Of a stretch of 64,000 nucleotides of DNA, positions 53,989-62,819 are shown in pieces. A program made the translations under genes and the position numbers. The DNA comes from Pseudomonas ovata (lineage in GTDB: Bacteria; Pseudomonadota; Gammaproteobacteria; Pseudomonadales; Pseudomonadaceae). Numbering within the stretch: the first letter of the stretch is position 1; every line of letters begins with the position of its first letter. Under the pieces are notes generated by a model. It was not told the origin of the DNA and made no database searches. It worked only from the letters and a program-made list of their open reading frames with translations. Where the stretch lies: NCBI RefSeq assembly GCF_003131185.1, contig NZ_QFFU01000013.1:1-64000 (forward strand), in the 5' to 3' direction.

Positions 53989-55245
53989 ATGGACATTGGT
54001 CTAGAAAATGCTGCTCAAGTGGCTGATATTGCAGGCTCTGCTGTCAGCGACAGCAAACCCCGGTTTATTCCCGTGCTTTTTGATGAGCGCGGTGATGTGG
54101 CCTTGTGGCTTGAAGGTGGAAAGCTGTCTGCCTTGGGGATAAGCGAGTCGTTGAAAGCCACGCTTGGACTTAGACGCGCGTACGCACCCGCGAATAAGCC
54201 GGTCGCGTCTACTCTGCCTGCCGCTACTGACGGGCTCTCACTTCATGCTTGGCGCTCTCGCTTGGCTAAGATCAAGACAGGTAGCGGGCAGGCCAAGGTG
54301 CTACTTACGGGTGACAGTTGGACTGAGTTCGTAGCCATCCCTCAGCAACTTGCGACTTTGCTGCACGACCAGTTTGGTAAAGCAGGTGAGGGTTGGCTCA
54401 GCGTTAATGGAACTTACATGCTCGATGGTGTCATGCTGACAAAAGCGGGCTGGACTGTTTATGACGCCTCCACTGGGGCAATCCCGGCCTACGGCACTGG
54501 TGTAGACGGGATGTATATAACGGCCGAAACCACTACCGCGACCCTAACAATCGGCAATGCGAAGGCCACAAACTACGACATCTACTATCGCAAGCATGGC
54601 GGCACATTTCGCTGGCGGGTCGACGGCGGGATATGGACTACGGTGACAGCCGACACCTCTGGCAGACTGGGTAAGGTCAGCATCACGGGCCTAGCTGACG
54701 CGTTGCACAATCTTGAGATCGATACTGTCGGGAACAGCCGTACTGTGGTTCTTGATGGTTTCAGGGCCTATAGTCCAGCAACCGTCGGTGTTGAGCTCCT
54801 TAAGGCTGGTAATGCAGGCCTAGACAGTGAACAATTTTCGCGCTTTGCTGGCAATATTAACTCGATCGCTGTCGACTTCGCACCGGACGTGGTCGTAGTA
54901 ATGCTGAGCACCAACGATTATCGGCGTACCTCTCCGACTGTTGAGAAATACATTGCCGGACTGACAGCGTTGGTCGCCCAATACCGCACAGCCTCGCCAA
55001 ATACCGGGTTTATCTTCATTGCGCCGGCAGACTCAAATGGTGTCGCTATTCGTCCGCTGACGGACTACCGCGATGCGCTCTATGCCTTCTGTATCAACAA
55101 TGGACATGAGTTCTACAATATGCACGATCAGTGGGGATCTTTCGCGGAAATGAAAGCTCTCGGTATGTGGGTGGATGATCTGCATCTGAGCAAAAAAGGA
55201 GCTCACGCTTTGACGTCTAGTTTGCTTTCCAGATTCCTGTTTTGA
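53989..55245 (+). CDS. SGNH/GDSL hydrolase
   Basis: A 418-residue protein. About residues 20-60 (RFIPVLFDERGDVALWLEGGKLSALGI) resemble a module seen in phage tail-associated proteins. The hydrolase domain has block I VLLTGDSWTEF (Ser near residue 108), block III-type MLSTNDYR (about 305) and block V WVDDLHLSKKG (Asp and His near 393-396). Between these, a beta insertion spans about 165-255. No signal peptide. It may be an esterase acting on the surface glycan, or a remnant of a phage tail-fibre region, given the replication module behind it. Confidence 0.75.
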   Translation: MDIGLENAAQVADIAGSAVSDSKPRFIPVLFDERGDVALWLEGGKLSALGISESLKATLGLRRAYAPANKPVASTLPAATDGLSLHAWRSRLAKIKTGSGQAKVLLTGDSWTEFVAIPQQLATLLHDQFGKAGEGWLSVNGTYMLDGVMLTKAGWTVYDASTGAIPAYGTGVDGMYITAETTTATLTIGNAKATNYDIYYRKHGGTFRWRVDGGIWTTVTADTSGRLGKVSITGLADALHNLEIDTVGNSRTVVLDGFRAYSPATVGVELLKAGNAGLDSEQFSRFAGNINSIAVDFAPDVVVVMLSTNDYRRTSPTVEKYIAGLTALVAQYRTASPNTGFIFIAPADSNGVAIRPLTDYRDALYAFCINNGHEFYNMHDQWGSFAEMKALGMWVDDLHLSKKGAHALTSSLLSRFLF

Positions 55246-55601
55246 GGTATCTACATTACAACTGTATTTAAACGTCAATGAATTCAACCTGTCAGGCTCC
55301 GGTTATCTCAATATCCGCGATTTCGTGGCGCCTTAGCTTCCGTATACTTCCGGCTTGGTAGGTAAGCATGAATCCTTCAGATTGGGTAGTTACTGAATTG
55401 TTACGCTTAGGATAATAGGTACTTTGACGCAGATGCAAAACATCGTGGTTATTTATGAAGCTTTGTTAATTTCGAGGAAAAAATTTAAGGCTGCTTTCAC
55501 CCATGAATATTCGGCTCTATTTACGAAATATCGCTAAAAGCTGTAAATTATTCACTCCCCTTGCAGTGGTGCGATGCAATACTATCGAGTTGTCAGCTTT
55601 C
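55246..55601. other. Intergenic, no feature seen
   Basis: This gap lies between converging genes (hydrolase and replication initiator). It is moderately AT-rich. I found no hairpin with a T-run, no repeat shared with other regions, and no supported ORF. Confidence 0.4.
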
Positions 55602-56645
55602 TCAGCTAGCCCATTTTTCTGCCTGCGACCTATGCACAATCCGCAGCACTGACCCCATTTTCCCCTCTTCTTCAGCCAGATCGTATTCAGGCAGACACTT
55701 GGAGCTGATGACCTTGCGTACCAGGCGGGAGAACTCCTTGAGCGTACCTGTGCTGCCGCTGTGCTCGTACAAGGTGTCGAAACCCCACACGGCCATGTTC
55801 TTGCCTGCTGACTTGCGTGCCAGTCGATACACGAACCGGCCGACGCCCTGACTGATTGTGAAATAATCCGGGTGAACCGTGAGTACCTCAGGCTTTTGAC
55901 ACTTGGTGATTTCTTCGTACATCCAATTGGCTATTTCAATTTCAACATACTCAATAGCCTCGGTTTCGCTGTCGTTAACGACATTGAAAAAAGAGATCAG
56001 GCTTTCACCGTTGGTGTGGGTCGTTACACCACGAGTACGCTGTATCAGTACATGCGTGGTGCTTAACCTGACCAAAGCATCTAGAAATTTTTCTGTCTGG
56101 CTTCCACCCTTGCCCTTCTTGCAGAACCTCAATACATCGTCAACTCGGGGGCGAAATAATCGACCCGGCTTTTCGCCTTTGCCTGCGCGGTGCTGGTTCA
56201 TAGCCTCGTTCAGGTGAGAGATGGCCATTAGAACAATGTCATAGTCCCACACAGAGGCCATGCCATGAACACCTGAGGAAACTCGTATATAACCATTGGG
56301 CAAATGATAGTTAATTATCGAGTTGGCGCGGTCTTCTCTTTTTGATAAACGAAACAAGGCATATTCCATGGTCCCCAAATTGTCACGTGGGCTGACATCG
56401 TAGGGCAAGGGGAGAAAGATACAGGTAGGTACTTCACAAACAGGCTTCTTCGCTGAGGGAGGGCTGGAAGTGGCAGCGCCCACCTTACGCTTGGTGGTAG
56501 AGGGCAGTTTGACCTTGGCTGGTGCGCGTTGGGTCGGTACAGCCGTGGGGCTGCCTGCGGTTTCATCAGCCACTTTCAGCTGGTCTGGCTGTCCCTTTCT
56601 GGCCTTGATGGCGTCCAGACGCCGAGCGTGTTTGTTGAGTGGCAT
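55602..56645 (-). CDS. Replication initiator protein A (RPA/RepA-like)
   Basis: A 347-residue protein from ATG 56645 (an upstream in-frame ATG at 56672 lacks a ribosome-binding site). After a basic, disordered N-terminus (RRLDAIKARKGQPDQ, KVKLPSTTKRKVG) comes the initiator domain: FLPLPYDVSPRDNLGTMEYALFRLSKRE, YHLPNGYIRVSSGVHGMASVWDYDIVLMAISHLNEA. The end is a winged-helix-like region (HPDYFTISQGVGRFVYRLARKSAGK). This matches plasmid initiators of the RPA type (PF10134). It faces away from the iteron origin at 56.9-57.4 kb. A plasmid-type initiator on an apparently chromosomal segment implies an integrated replicon. Confidence 0.85.
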   Translation of the reverse strand: MPLNKHARRLDAIKARKGQPDQLKVADETAGSPTAVPTQRAPAKVKLPSTTKRKVGAATSSPPSAKKPVCEVPTCIFLPLPYDVSPRDNLGTMEYALFRLSKREDRANSIINYHLPNGYIRVSSGVHGMASVWDYDIVLMAISHLNEAMNQHRAGKGEKPGRLFRPRVDDVLRFCKKGKGGSQTEKFLDALVRLSTTHVLIQRTRGVTTHTNGESLISFFNVVNDSETEAIEYVEIEIANWMYEEITKCQKPEVLTVHPDYFTISQGVGRFVYRLARKSAGKNMAVWGFDTLYEHSGSTGTLKEFSRLVRKVISSKCLPEYDLAEEEGKMGSVLRIVHRSQAEKWAS

Positions 56646-57010
56646 TGGGACATTCCCATGATCGGTGAGCATGCTGCGGCATTACGGGGCGGCGTGGAAT
56701 GCTAAGGGTTTTGTTAATACGAGAAAATCAGACAACAGCACCAGTTGTCATAGGACTGATGAGTAATAGTGAGAAATTTTTCCTTGGTGGTATGTAGGAC
56801 ATATCCTTAGTGAAGTGTTAACCGATGGCATGAAGCGGCATGCCCATTTTCAAACTGACCCGACCAAATACGAAGTCGAGTGCCGGCCGTTTGCGCGCGT
56901 CACACGCGTTTTTAGTTTTAATATAGTTTTAATATAGTTATAGGCCGTGTGGATAACCCGTGTAGCCCTTGTTTTCCAAGGCGTGGCGGGCTGAATAAGC
57001 CTGTGGATGG

Positions 57011-57068
57011 GTGTGCAAAGTACAGGTTTTGGTGTGTAAAGTACCGATTTCGGTGTGCAATGTACCGA
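57011..57068 (+). repeat. Three tandem iterons at 21-base spacing
   Basis: GTGTGCAAAGTACAGG (57011), GTGTGTAAAGTACCGA (57032) and GTGTGCAATGTACCGA (57053) are spaced exactly 21 bases, two helical turns. A degenerate fourth copy fits at 57074. Confidence 0.9.
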
Positions 57069-57213
57069 TTTCAATACGCAATCCAGTGATGAAAAGGCAC
57101 GTCCGCGCCGTCGACACGTCGGTCACTGCGTTAACGCAGATTGTTCGTTTGTGGATAAATGGTCCAAGCCTTTTGTAGGCAAGGCTTAGTGGCTTCCAAA
57201 ACCCTGTGGATGG

Positions 57214-57229
57214 GTGTGTAAAGTACAGA
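57214..57229 (+). repeat. Iteron
   Basis: GTGTGTAAAGTACAGA. It shares with the 57011 copy the preceding CTGTGGATGG, giving a longer direct repeat. Confidence 0.85.
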
Positions 57230-57287
57230 ATTGGCCGGCCTGATCAGTGTGTTTCGCTTGCTGCTTATCGCTGGCCATATTCATGCG

Positions 57288-57303
57288 GTGTGTAAAGTAC
57301 AGA
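57288..57303 (+). repeat. Iteron
   Basis: GTGTGTAAAGTACAGA, identical over 16 bases to the copy at 57214. Confidence 0.85.
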
Positions 57304-57391
57304 AAATACCGTTTCAAGCTGTTTTTCTTACCGCTTTCTGGCTACGAAACCCCGTATTTGCTGGGTTTTCCAAATTTTTGACCGCACATTT

Positions 57392-57407
57392 CATGTACTT
57401 TACACAC
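57392..57407 (-). repeat. Inverted iteron
   Basis: The complement reads GTGTGTAAAGTACATG. It is the only iteron found in reverse orientation; opposed iterons often serve as autoregulatory sites near initiator promoters. Confidence 0.8.
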
Positions 57408-57799
57408 CGCCCTGCAGGCCGCTGCATCAGCCACCAACGCCGTGTTTTCGCAGCCCCATGGATGGGTGATTTACGCCTTCCCCCATGCTTTCACCCGCTT
57501 CATAACCCCCACGGTCTTCCGAAGGCCTGTAAATACGGGGTTTCGGCCAGTCCTTGAGACGGCTTTGCGTAAATTACCCATCGCTTGCGCTGCTTGGCTT
57601 TGCCGGCATTCCGGCAGAGCCCCCTCCCACTGGGCTGGGCGGGTAATCTCCTACACGCTCCAGGAAGAAATATCCCGTAATTCACACACACGTCCTGCAA
57701 CACGCGTTGCCGCGCTCTGATTTTTTCTTACCGTACAAGCGCCTACCATCGTGCGCTGCCCGTTCTTGCTGGCATGTTTTTCACGATGGAAGCTTTGCC

Positions 57800-58516
57800 A
57801 TGCCGACCGACGAGCGACTTCGCCCGCTTTACCTGAGACACCCCTTGCCGATGGACCCGACTGTGCCGCACGAGCCGACCGAGCGCTCGGCTGGCCATCA
57901 GCCGCTGCAGCCTGTGGAAGCCGGGTATTGGTTGCACGAGCCGTTGCTCTACGACGATGACATCGACGGCGTGCCGATCACTTACGTCATGGGCGCCAAT
58001 TACCATCCGCCGATGGAGTACCTGGCCGAGAGGTTTCTGTCCAGGGCGCCTCTGGGCCTTACCACGCCGATCCGGTTCACGCTGAATGATGGTTACCTTG
58101 AGCTGTCAGCCGGGTTTCATGGCATGGCTCTGGTCGAGGACTACGCCATCGTGAAACTGGCGCGCTCATGCTTGACCGAGGCAACAAGGACGTATCGCAA
58201 GGACTGCGGCGAGCGGCCCGCGCAGACTGTGGTGATGCCTCTGGAGGTCGTGCTGGACCTTTACCGCCAGAACCACGGCGATTACGCCGACAACGCGCTG
58301 AGCAACGCCTTGCAGCGCCTGAGCACGACGTTTCTGAAGACTGAGCGCAAGTTTATGAGCAAGCGGGTGCCGCAGACGGTTGTGCTTCATGCGAGCCTGA
58401 TCAAGGCGTTCAGGGTGACGCGTTGCCCGCAGACCAAAGACATCCTGTGCCTGGAGATCCAGGTGGCTGACCAGATGTACAGGGATGTTGTGGGGACGAT
58501 GGGCAGGAGGTCGTAA
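57800..58516 (+). CDS. Short paralogue of the replication initiator
   Basis: A 238-residue protein from ATG 57800 (GGAAG upstream; the frame is open from 57707). The middle matches the larger initiator closely in pattern: IRFTLNDGYLELSAGFHGMALVEDYAIVKLARSCLTEATR against its INYHLPNGYIRVSSGVHGMASVWDYDIVLMAISHLNEA, then LQRLSTTFLKTERK against LVRLSTTHVLIQRT. It stops just after IQVADQMYRDVV, at the point where the larger protein continues for about 110 residues. It therefore lacks the C-terminal winged-helix region. It is divergent from the larger initiator across the origin. It may be a decayed initiator or a regulator of initiation. Confidence 0.78.
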   Translation: MPTDERLRPLYLRHPLPMDPTVPHEPTERSAGHQPLQPVEAGYWLHEPLLYDDDIDGVPITYVMGANYHPPMEYLAERFLSRAPLGLTTPIRFTLNDGYLELSAGFHGMALVEDYAIVKLARSCLTEATRTYRKDCGERPAQTVVMPLEVVLDLYRQNHGDYADNALSNALQRLSTTFLKTERKFMSKRVPQTVVLHASLIKAFRVTRCPQTKDILCLEIQVADQMYRDVVGTMGRRS

Positions 58517-59165
58517 GCGCTTATAGTCAGAAAGGTGTTTGTGTTCACACCTGTTCCTGCTTTTTTTATTACGTGGGTACGCCGCAAAGCCCCGTACTTG
58601 CTGGTTGTTCGCAGCGTTCTCACTGTTCCCGTGGCGTTCAGGTTCCTGTGAATGATGCTTTCAGATCTGGACGTTCTGACCTCAGAGATCCTTCTCATGA
58701 AATGTGCCTGTGATTTCAAAACGGCGGGAACATTGGGAATGCAAGGAAAAGCCAATGTTTACGGGGAATTGGCATGTGTTCGTCATTCCCGTCACGATTT
58801 TGTTGGGTACAGTTGGCGAGGCTCCGACTCAACACGAACAGCCCTACACCTGCAGGCCCGTTTTCAGACAGCCTGAATACGGCTGGCCCGGTTGCACGTC
58901 ATGGTGATGCCCGGTATGGTTTCCGCCAAGCCATGGTAAATCCCATGGCCGGGTGTGGAAGCCCGAATAGACAGAGGCGCAACAGCGCCCAGACCACGAC
59001 TGAGAGCGCTTTTTTTGCGTCTGAGGTTTCGTGCTATGGCGGCTGTGCGTTGGAGGCTTCGGCCTGCCGGTTTCCTTTGTCACCGGTCTTCCACACCTTC
59101 GCACAGCTGCCACCCTTCATGTGGAAGTGAAGCCAGCAGCTCTATCTGACGAAGGAGCTACATCA
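58517..59165. other. 650-base region with a possible small Ash-like ORF
   Basis: No gene is firmly supported here. A rightward frame ending at 59130 reads RYGFRQAMVNPMAGCGSPNRQRRNSAQTTTESAFFASE, a layout recalling the small Ash-type proteins of phage satellites, but the match is from memory and weak. A short hairpin (AGGTGT / ACACCT) lies near 58540, and CCCCGTACTTGCTGG near 58590 resembles CCCCGTATTTGCTGG in the origin region. Confidence 0.3.
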
Positions 59166-59351
59166 ATGCCTACCCATAGTCCGTCCAGAATCCGTGCTTT
59201 TGCTCATCGCCGCATGGCCCTGAGTGCACTGCACGCCGATTCATCCCTTGCTACACGCCTGGCCCGCTACAACCGCCACATGGCCCGCGCTCGCGCCTTT
59301 GAACAGGCCGAGGGGACTCAGCCATGCCCGGATTGCGTCGTCTCGACCTGA
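59166..59351 (+). CDS. Small basic protein of the replication module
   Basis: A 61-residue protein from ATG 59166, with GAAGGAG about ten bases upstream. Arg/Ala/His-rich (IRAFAHRRMALSALHADSSLATRLARYNRHMARARAFEQAEG) with a C-terminal CPDC pair. No family recognised. It precedes the other small genes of the module in the same orientation. The strong ribosome-binding site is the main support. Confidence 0.55.
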   Translation: MPTHSPSRIRAFAHRRMALSALHADSSLATRLARYNRHMARARAFEQAEGTQPCPDCVVST

Positions 59352-59446
59352 CCGGCTGCCCCTGAGCAAAACGGGATCGCGGTCACCCTGGCGGGTGGCT
59401 GCGATAGTGATCTGAATTCCAGGGCCACAAGGCCGGCGGAACACTC

Positions 59447-59731
59447 ATGAAAAATCAAAACGGCGCACTGGCGCCAACAGGACCGGCTTGCCTGAAAAAA
59501 GCCATCGAACTGTTTTTTATCGTTCATCCCAAGGTCGCCAAGCCGTTGCTTGGACCGTTCCTGACCCGTGCGGATGCCGAATGCGCACGGGTTGTCATTC
59601 GCAGCGCTGGCGCTGCTGTCGAGGCCCGTCAGGTCTTTGCGGTTGACGATTTCATTCGCGGGCATGCCGTTAACAATGGGTGGGTGTGCCGGGCCTTGCT
59701 GGGTATTGCTACTCAATGGAGGCGGGCATGA
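59447..59731 (+). CDS. Hypothetical protein of the replication module
   Basis: A 94-residue protein (MKNQNGALAPTGPACLKKAIELFFIVHPKVAKPLLGPFLTRADAECARVVI...). No signal peptide; helical and mildly basic. Its TGA overlaps the start of the next gene by four bases (ATGA), which supports real coding. Function unknown. Confidence 0.65.
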   Translation: MKNQNGALAPTGPACLKKAIELFFIVHPKVAKPLLGPFLTRADAECARVVIRSAGAAVEARQVFAVDDFIRGHAVNNGWVCRALLGIATQWRRA

Positions 59732-60159
59732 ACGACTCTTCGAAACGCCTCACTCTCGATCATCTGCCCAGACTGTCACCGCGTCCGGCGCAGGCTACCG
59801 ACCACACCGGCAAACAGCGCGGCAAGATGACCGCCATTGCCTGGGTACGCGCCAGTCATTCAGGCAAGGGCACCGTATGGCTGTGCCGTTGCGCCTGTGG
59901 CTTGTACGAATACCGTCGGCCCGGCACTTGGTTGAGCAAGCCGTTTCCTGAAGACATGTGCACGGTGTGCCAGCGCGCCCAAGGCCCTAATGCCCGGCAA
60001 ACGGCCCCCGTGCGCTTCCAGCAATGGATTGATGGCCTGCACAGTCTCGGCCTGACCGATGAGGAAATCGCCCGTATTCAGGCCCTCAAGACCAAGGTAG
60101 AAACCCGAGGCAAGACGGCCGCCGAAATCCGCGAGCAGATCGCCAGGGGTGAGGCATGA
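59728..60159 (+). CDS. Small protein with Cys-rich motif, replication module
   Basis: A 143-residue protein from ATG 59728, which overlaps the previous stop; its own stop overlaps the primase ATG, so three genes are chained. Residues of about 50-80 have a C-x-C...C-x2-C arrangement (WLCRCACGLYEYRRPG ... DMCTVC) that could bind zinc. A helical C-terminus (SLGLTDEEIARIQALKTKVETRGKTAAEIREQIA) follows. It is probably a DNA- or RNA-binding accessory protein; no family named. Confidence 0.7.
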   Translation: MNDSSKRLTLDHLPRLSPRPAQATDHTGKQRGKMTAIAWVRASHSGKGTVWLCRCACGLYEYRRPGTWLSKPFPEDMCTVCQRAQGPNARQTAPVRFQQWIDGLHSLGLTDEEIARIQALKTKVETRGKTAAEIREQIARGEA

Positions 60160-61034
60160 AGGTCGAGACCCTGCTGTTTCGTGAGGCCCTGCAATCGGCC
60201 TATGGCGTGCTCGACTGAGTGCCGATCGGCGATGGCGAGATCCATCGCTTTCATGTGCCGGGTGACAAGCCGGGGCGGCTCAATGGGTGGTACGTGTTGT
60301 TTGTCGACACGATTGCGTCGGGTGCATTCGGCAGCTGGAAGGCTGGCGGTACGCATACCTGGTGCAGCCGGCAACCGCATACTCGCCAAGAGACCGAGCA
60401 GGTGCGCCAGCACATCGAGCAGGCGCGCATGCGACGGGAGGTCGAGCGTGTGCGCGGCCAGAAACAGGCCGCCGAGTTGGCGCGAAACTGGTGGCGCAGG
60501 GCACAGCCTGCCGATCCTGGACATGCTTATCTGGTGGCGAAACAGGTCAGGGCCTACACCCTGCGCCAACGTGGGGATGAGCTGCTGGTGCCTTTGTACG
60601 AGTATGGCCATCTGGTCAATCTGCAGCGTATCGGCGCTGACGGTCGCAAGCGCTTTTTGCGTGGCGGCAAGGTGCAGCGCAGTTACTCGCCGCTGGGCAC
60701 GGTAAAGCCTGACAAACCCCTGTGCATCTGCGAAGGCTGGGCCACGGCGGCCACGTTGCACCATAGCGGCTATGCGGTGGCTGCGGCGATGAATGCGGGC
60801 AACCTCAAGCCCGTGGCGCAGGCCTTGCGGATGCGGTATCCCCATCTGCAGATCATCATCGCCGGCGACGATGATCGACAGACCGAGGGCAACCCGGGCC
60901 GCACCCTGGCCAATGCCGCTGCGGTGGCGGCGTTCGCAGGGGTCGCCTTTCCGGACTGGCCCGCCGAGGCGCCACTGACCCTGACCGACTACAACGACCT
61001 GGTGGCTTGGAGGCGTGCGCATGGACGTGCCTGA
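60156..61034 (+). pseudogene. Toprim-type primase interrupted by an in-frame TGA
   Basis: The coupled ATG at 60156 (ATGA overlap) opens a frame reading MKVETLLFREALQSAYGVLD, then TGA at 60216-60218, then VPIGDGEIHRFHVPGDKPGRL in the same frame to 61034. A Trp codon (TGG) at this place would restore one 292-residue protein. The remainder has NGWYVLF, GAFGSWKAGGTHTW, a helical linker and a Toprim-like region (PLCICEGWATAATLHHSGYAVAAAMNAGNL, IIIAGDDDRQTEGNPG). A GTG directly after the stop could allow restart at 60219, giving 271 residues. It overlaps the DUF927 gene by 14 bases. Such primases initiate DNA synthesis for plasmids and phage satellites. Confidence 0.8.
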
Positions 61035-62811
61035 ACAGACTTTCATCAGTTTGCATCCTGATGTTCCGGTGATCGCGCCTGAACGGCCTTGCTGGGCTGT
61101 ATATGAACATTGGGTCAGTAATGAAAAGGGCCGGCGTCTGCGGCCCGGTGTGTACTGGCATGGCTACAAACGCATGCTTGGCGACGAGGAATCAGGCTGT
61201 GAGCAGAGTTTGCCTATCGTCGATGAGTGGGTGTCGACCCCTGTAACGGTGGTGACCCGTACTACCAACAGTGATGACGGCAGCCATGGGCGCTTGCTGC
61301 GTCTACTGACCGATGATGGACCCAAGGAGCTAATCATCGCCATGGAGGCGTTCGGTGGGAGCGGCGAAGAGATTCGACGGCAACTCTTCCACATGGGCGC
61401 CATTATTCTCATGAAGAAGCGTGGCCAGTTCATGGATTACTTGCTGGAGCAAAGGCCTGTCGAAGCCTTCGCGACCACAAGCCGACCGGGCTGGCATGAG
61501 TCCGGCGCTTTCGTACTGCCTGGCCTTACCCTTGGCAGCGACAAGGTGCGTTATCAAAGCAATCCTGCAACTCAGGTGCTGTTCAACCGTCGTGGCAGCC
61601 TGGATGGATGGCAAGTCGAAGTCGCCACCCGATGCGCAGGCAATCCGGTGCTGACACTGGCCATCGGCTGCGCTTTGGCAGGTCCGCTGCTGAGCCTTGT
61701 GGGTGTCTTGGGTGGCGGCGTGCATCTGGTGGGCGACAGCTCCAGTGGCAAGTCGCTGGTGCAGTTGATCGGCTCGTCGGTCTGGGGCGATCCGGGGGTG
61801 TTTGCGGCGTCCTGGGACATGACCAAGGGCGGGCTGGAAATCGAAGCCTCCAGCCGCAATGACACCATGCTGCCGCTGGACGAGATCAAGCGTGCCGACC
61901 CCAAGCGCATACAGGAAATGGCTTACAGCCTCGCCAATGGCCAAGGCAAAGGCACCATGACCCGCGACCGTGAAGCGCGGGGCAAATTGAGTTGGCGCCT
62001 GTTGGCGCTGTCCAGTGGCGAGCGTTCCTTGTCCATGCATGCGGCCATCAGCGGCAACAGCGCTCATGCCGGGGCCGAGTTGCGCATGGTCGACGTCAAC
62101 GCCGGCACCCGCACGCACCGCGCCTTCGATGAACTGCACGGGCTGGCGGGGGCTGACTTTCATCGGGCGCTGACTGTGGCCGTCAGCAAGCATCATGGTC
62201 ATCTTGGGCCCGCGTTCGTCGAGTGTCTGCTGGCCAGTGATGATCGGGCCGGGTTGCTGCAGGAGTTCGCCAGTGTTCGTGCCCGCTTTGTCGAAGACAA
62301 CGCCCAGGCCGGTCGGGTGGCGGATCGCTTCGCCGTGATCGCGCTGGCGGCGGAAATGGCAATCGCCTACCACCTGTTGCCCTGGACGCCGGGCAGCGCT
62401 CTGGATCATTGCCGATTGCTCTATGGCGAATGGCTGGCCCAGATCGGTAGCGGAAACGCCGAAGACCGCCAGATCCTCGCCAGCCTCTCGGACTTCATCG
62501 ACAAACATGGCAGCAGCCGCTTTTCATGCATCAAGCACGACACCACCGACCTCAAGGTGCATAACCGTGCCGGCTACTGGGAGGTGACGGGCGAGCGGCG
62601 GTTGTACCTGTTCAACAAGCCGGCGCTGATCGAGGCGGGTAATGGCCATGCGTTGAGCCGCATCATCAAGGCGCTGGAAGGCGTGGGCGGCCTGGCCAAG
62701 CGCGACAGCGACCGCAAGCGGCACACCAAGAAGTATCGGCTGCCGGGGGGCGGTTCGGCCGGGCTTTATGTGATTGATCCGGAGGCTATCAACGGCGAAA
62801 GCACGCGATGA
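61021..62811 (+). CDS. DUF927-domain helicase-like replication protein
   Basis: A 596-residue protein from ATG 61021 (GGAGG at 61009-61013). The DUF927 region begins near residue 60; LIIAMEAFGGSGEEIRRQL and GVHLVGDSSSGKSLVQLIGS (Walker A, about residues 235-250) are followed by WDMTKGGLEIEASSRNDTMLPLDEIKRADP (Walker B-like) and LSWRLLALSSGERSL. The C-terminus resembles a winged helix (LFNKPALIEAGNGHALSRIIKAL). DUF927 proteins pair with Toprim primases in satellites and integrated plasmids as the unwinding component. It overlaps the primase gene by 14 bases. Confidence 0.85.
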   Translation: MDVPEQTFISLHPDVPVIAPERPCWAVYEHWVSNEKGRRLRPGVYWHGYKRMLGDEESGCEQSLPIVDEWVSTPVTVVTRTTNSDDGSHGRLLRLLTDDGPKELIIAMEAFGGSGEEIRRQLFHMGAIILMKKRGQFMDYLLEQRPVEAFATTSRPGWHESGAFVLPGLTLGSDKVRYQSNPATQVLFNRRGSLDGWQVEVATRCAGNPVLTLAIGCALAGPLLSLVGVLGGGVHLVGDSSSGKSLVQLIGSSVWGDPGVFAASWDMTKGGLEIEASSRNDTMLPLDEIKRADPKRIQEMAYSLANGQGKGTMTRDREARGKLSWRLLALSSGERSLSMHAAISGNSAHAGAELRMVDVNAGTRTHRAFDELHGLAGADFHRALTVAVSKHHGHLGPAFVECLLASDDRAGLLQEFASVRARFVEDNAQAGRVADRFAVIALAAEMAIAYHLLPWTPGSALDHCRLLYGEWLAQIGSGNAEDRQILASLSDFIDKHGSSRFSCIKHDTTDLKVHNRAGYWEVTGERRLYLFNKPALIEAGNGHALSRIIKALEGVGGLAKRDSDRKRHTKKYRLPGGGSAGLYVIDPEAINGESTR

Positions 62812-62819
62812 GAAAACAT

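Larger units (their letters stand above)
56646..57799. other. Plasmid-type replication origin region
   Basis: A non-coding stretch of about 1.15 kb lies between two divergent initiator genes. From left to right it has: a spacer; an AT-rich block with two tandem copies of AGTTTTAATAT (56914-56924, 56925-56935); a perfect DnaA box TGTGGATAA at 56948-56956; clustered iterons from 57011; a second perfect DnaA box at 57150-57158; and more iterons at 57214, 57288 and, inverted, 57392. A perfect 14-base inverted repeat GAAACCCCGTATTT (57346-57359, 57531-57544) and a 16-base one with one mismatch (57461-57476, 57567-57582) follow. The layout is that of an iteron-controlled oriV. Confidence 0.82.

Noticed and set aside
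57231-57720. Short rightward ORFs across the origin region
   Set aside because: They run through iterons and inverted repeats, have no recognisable product and no good start signals.
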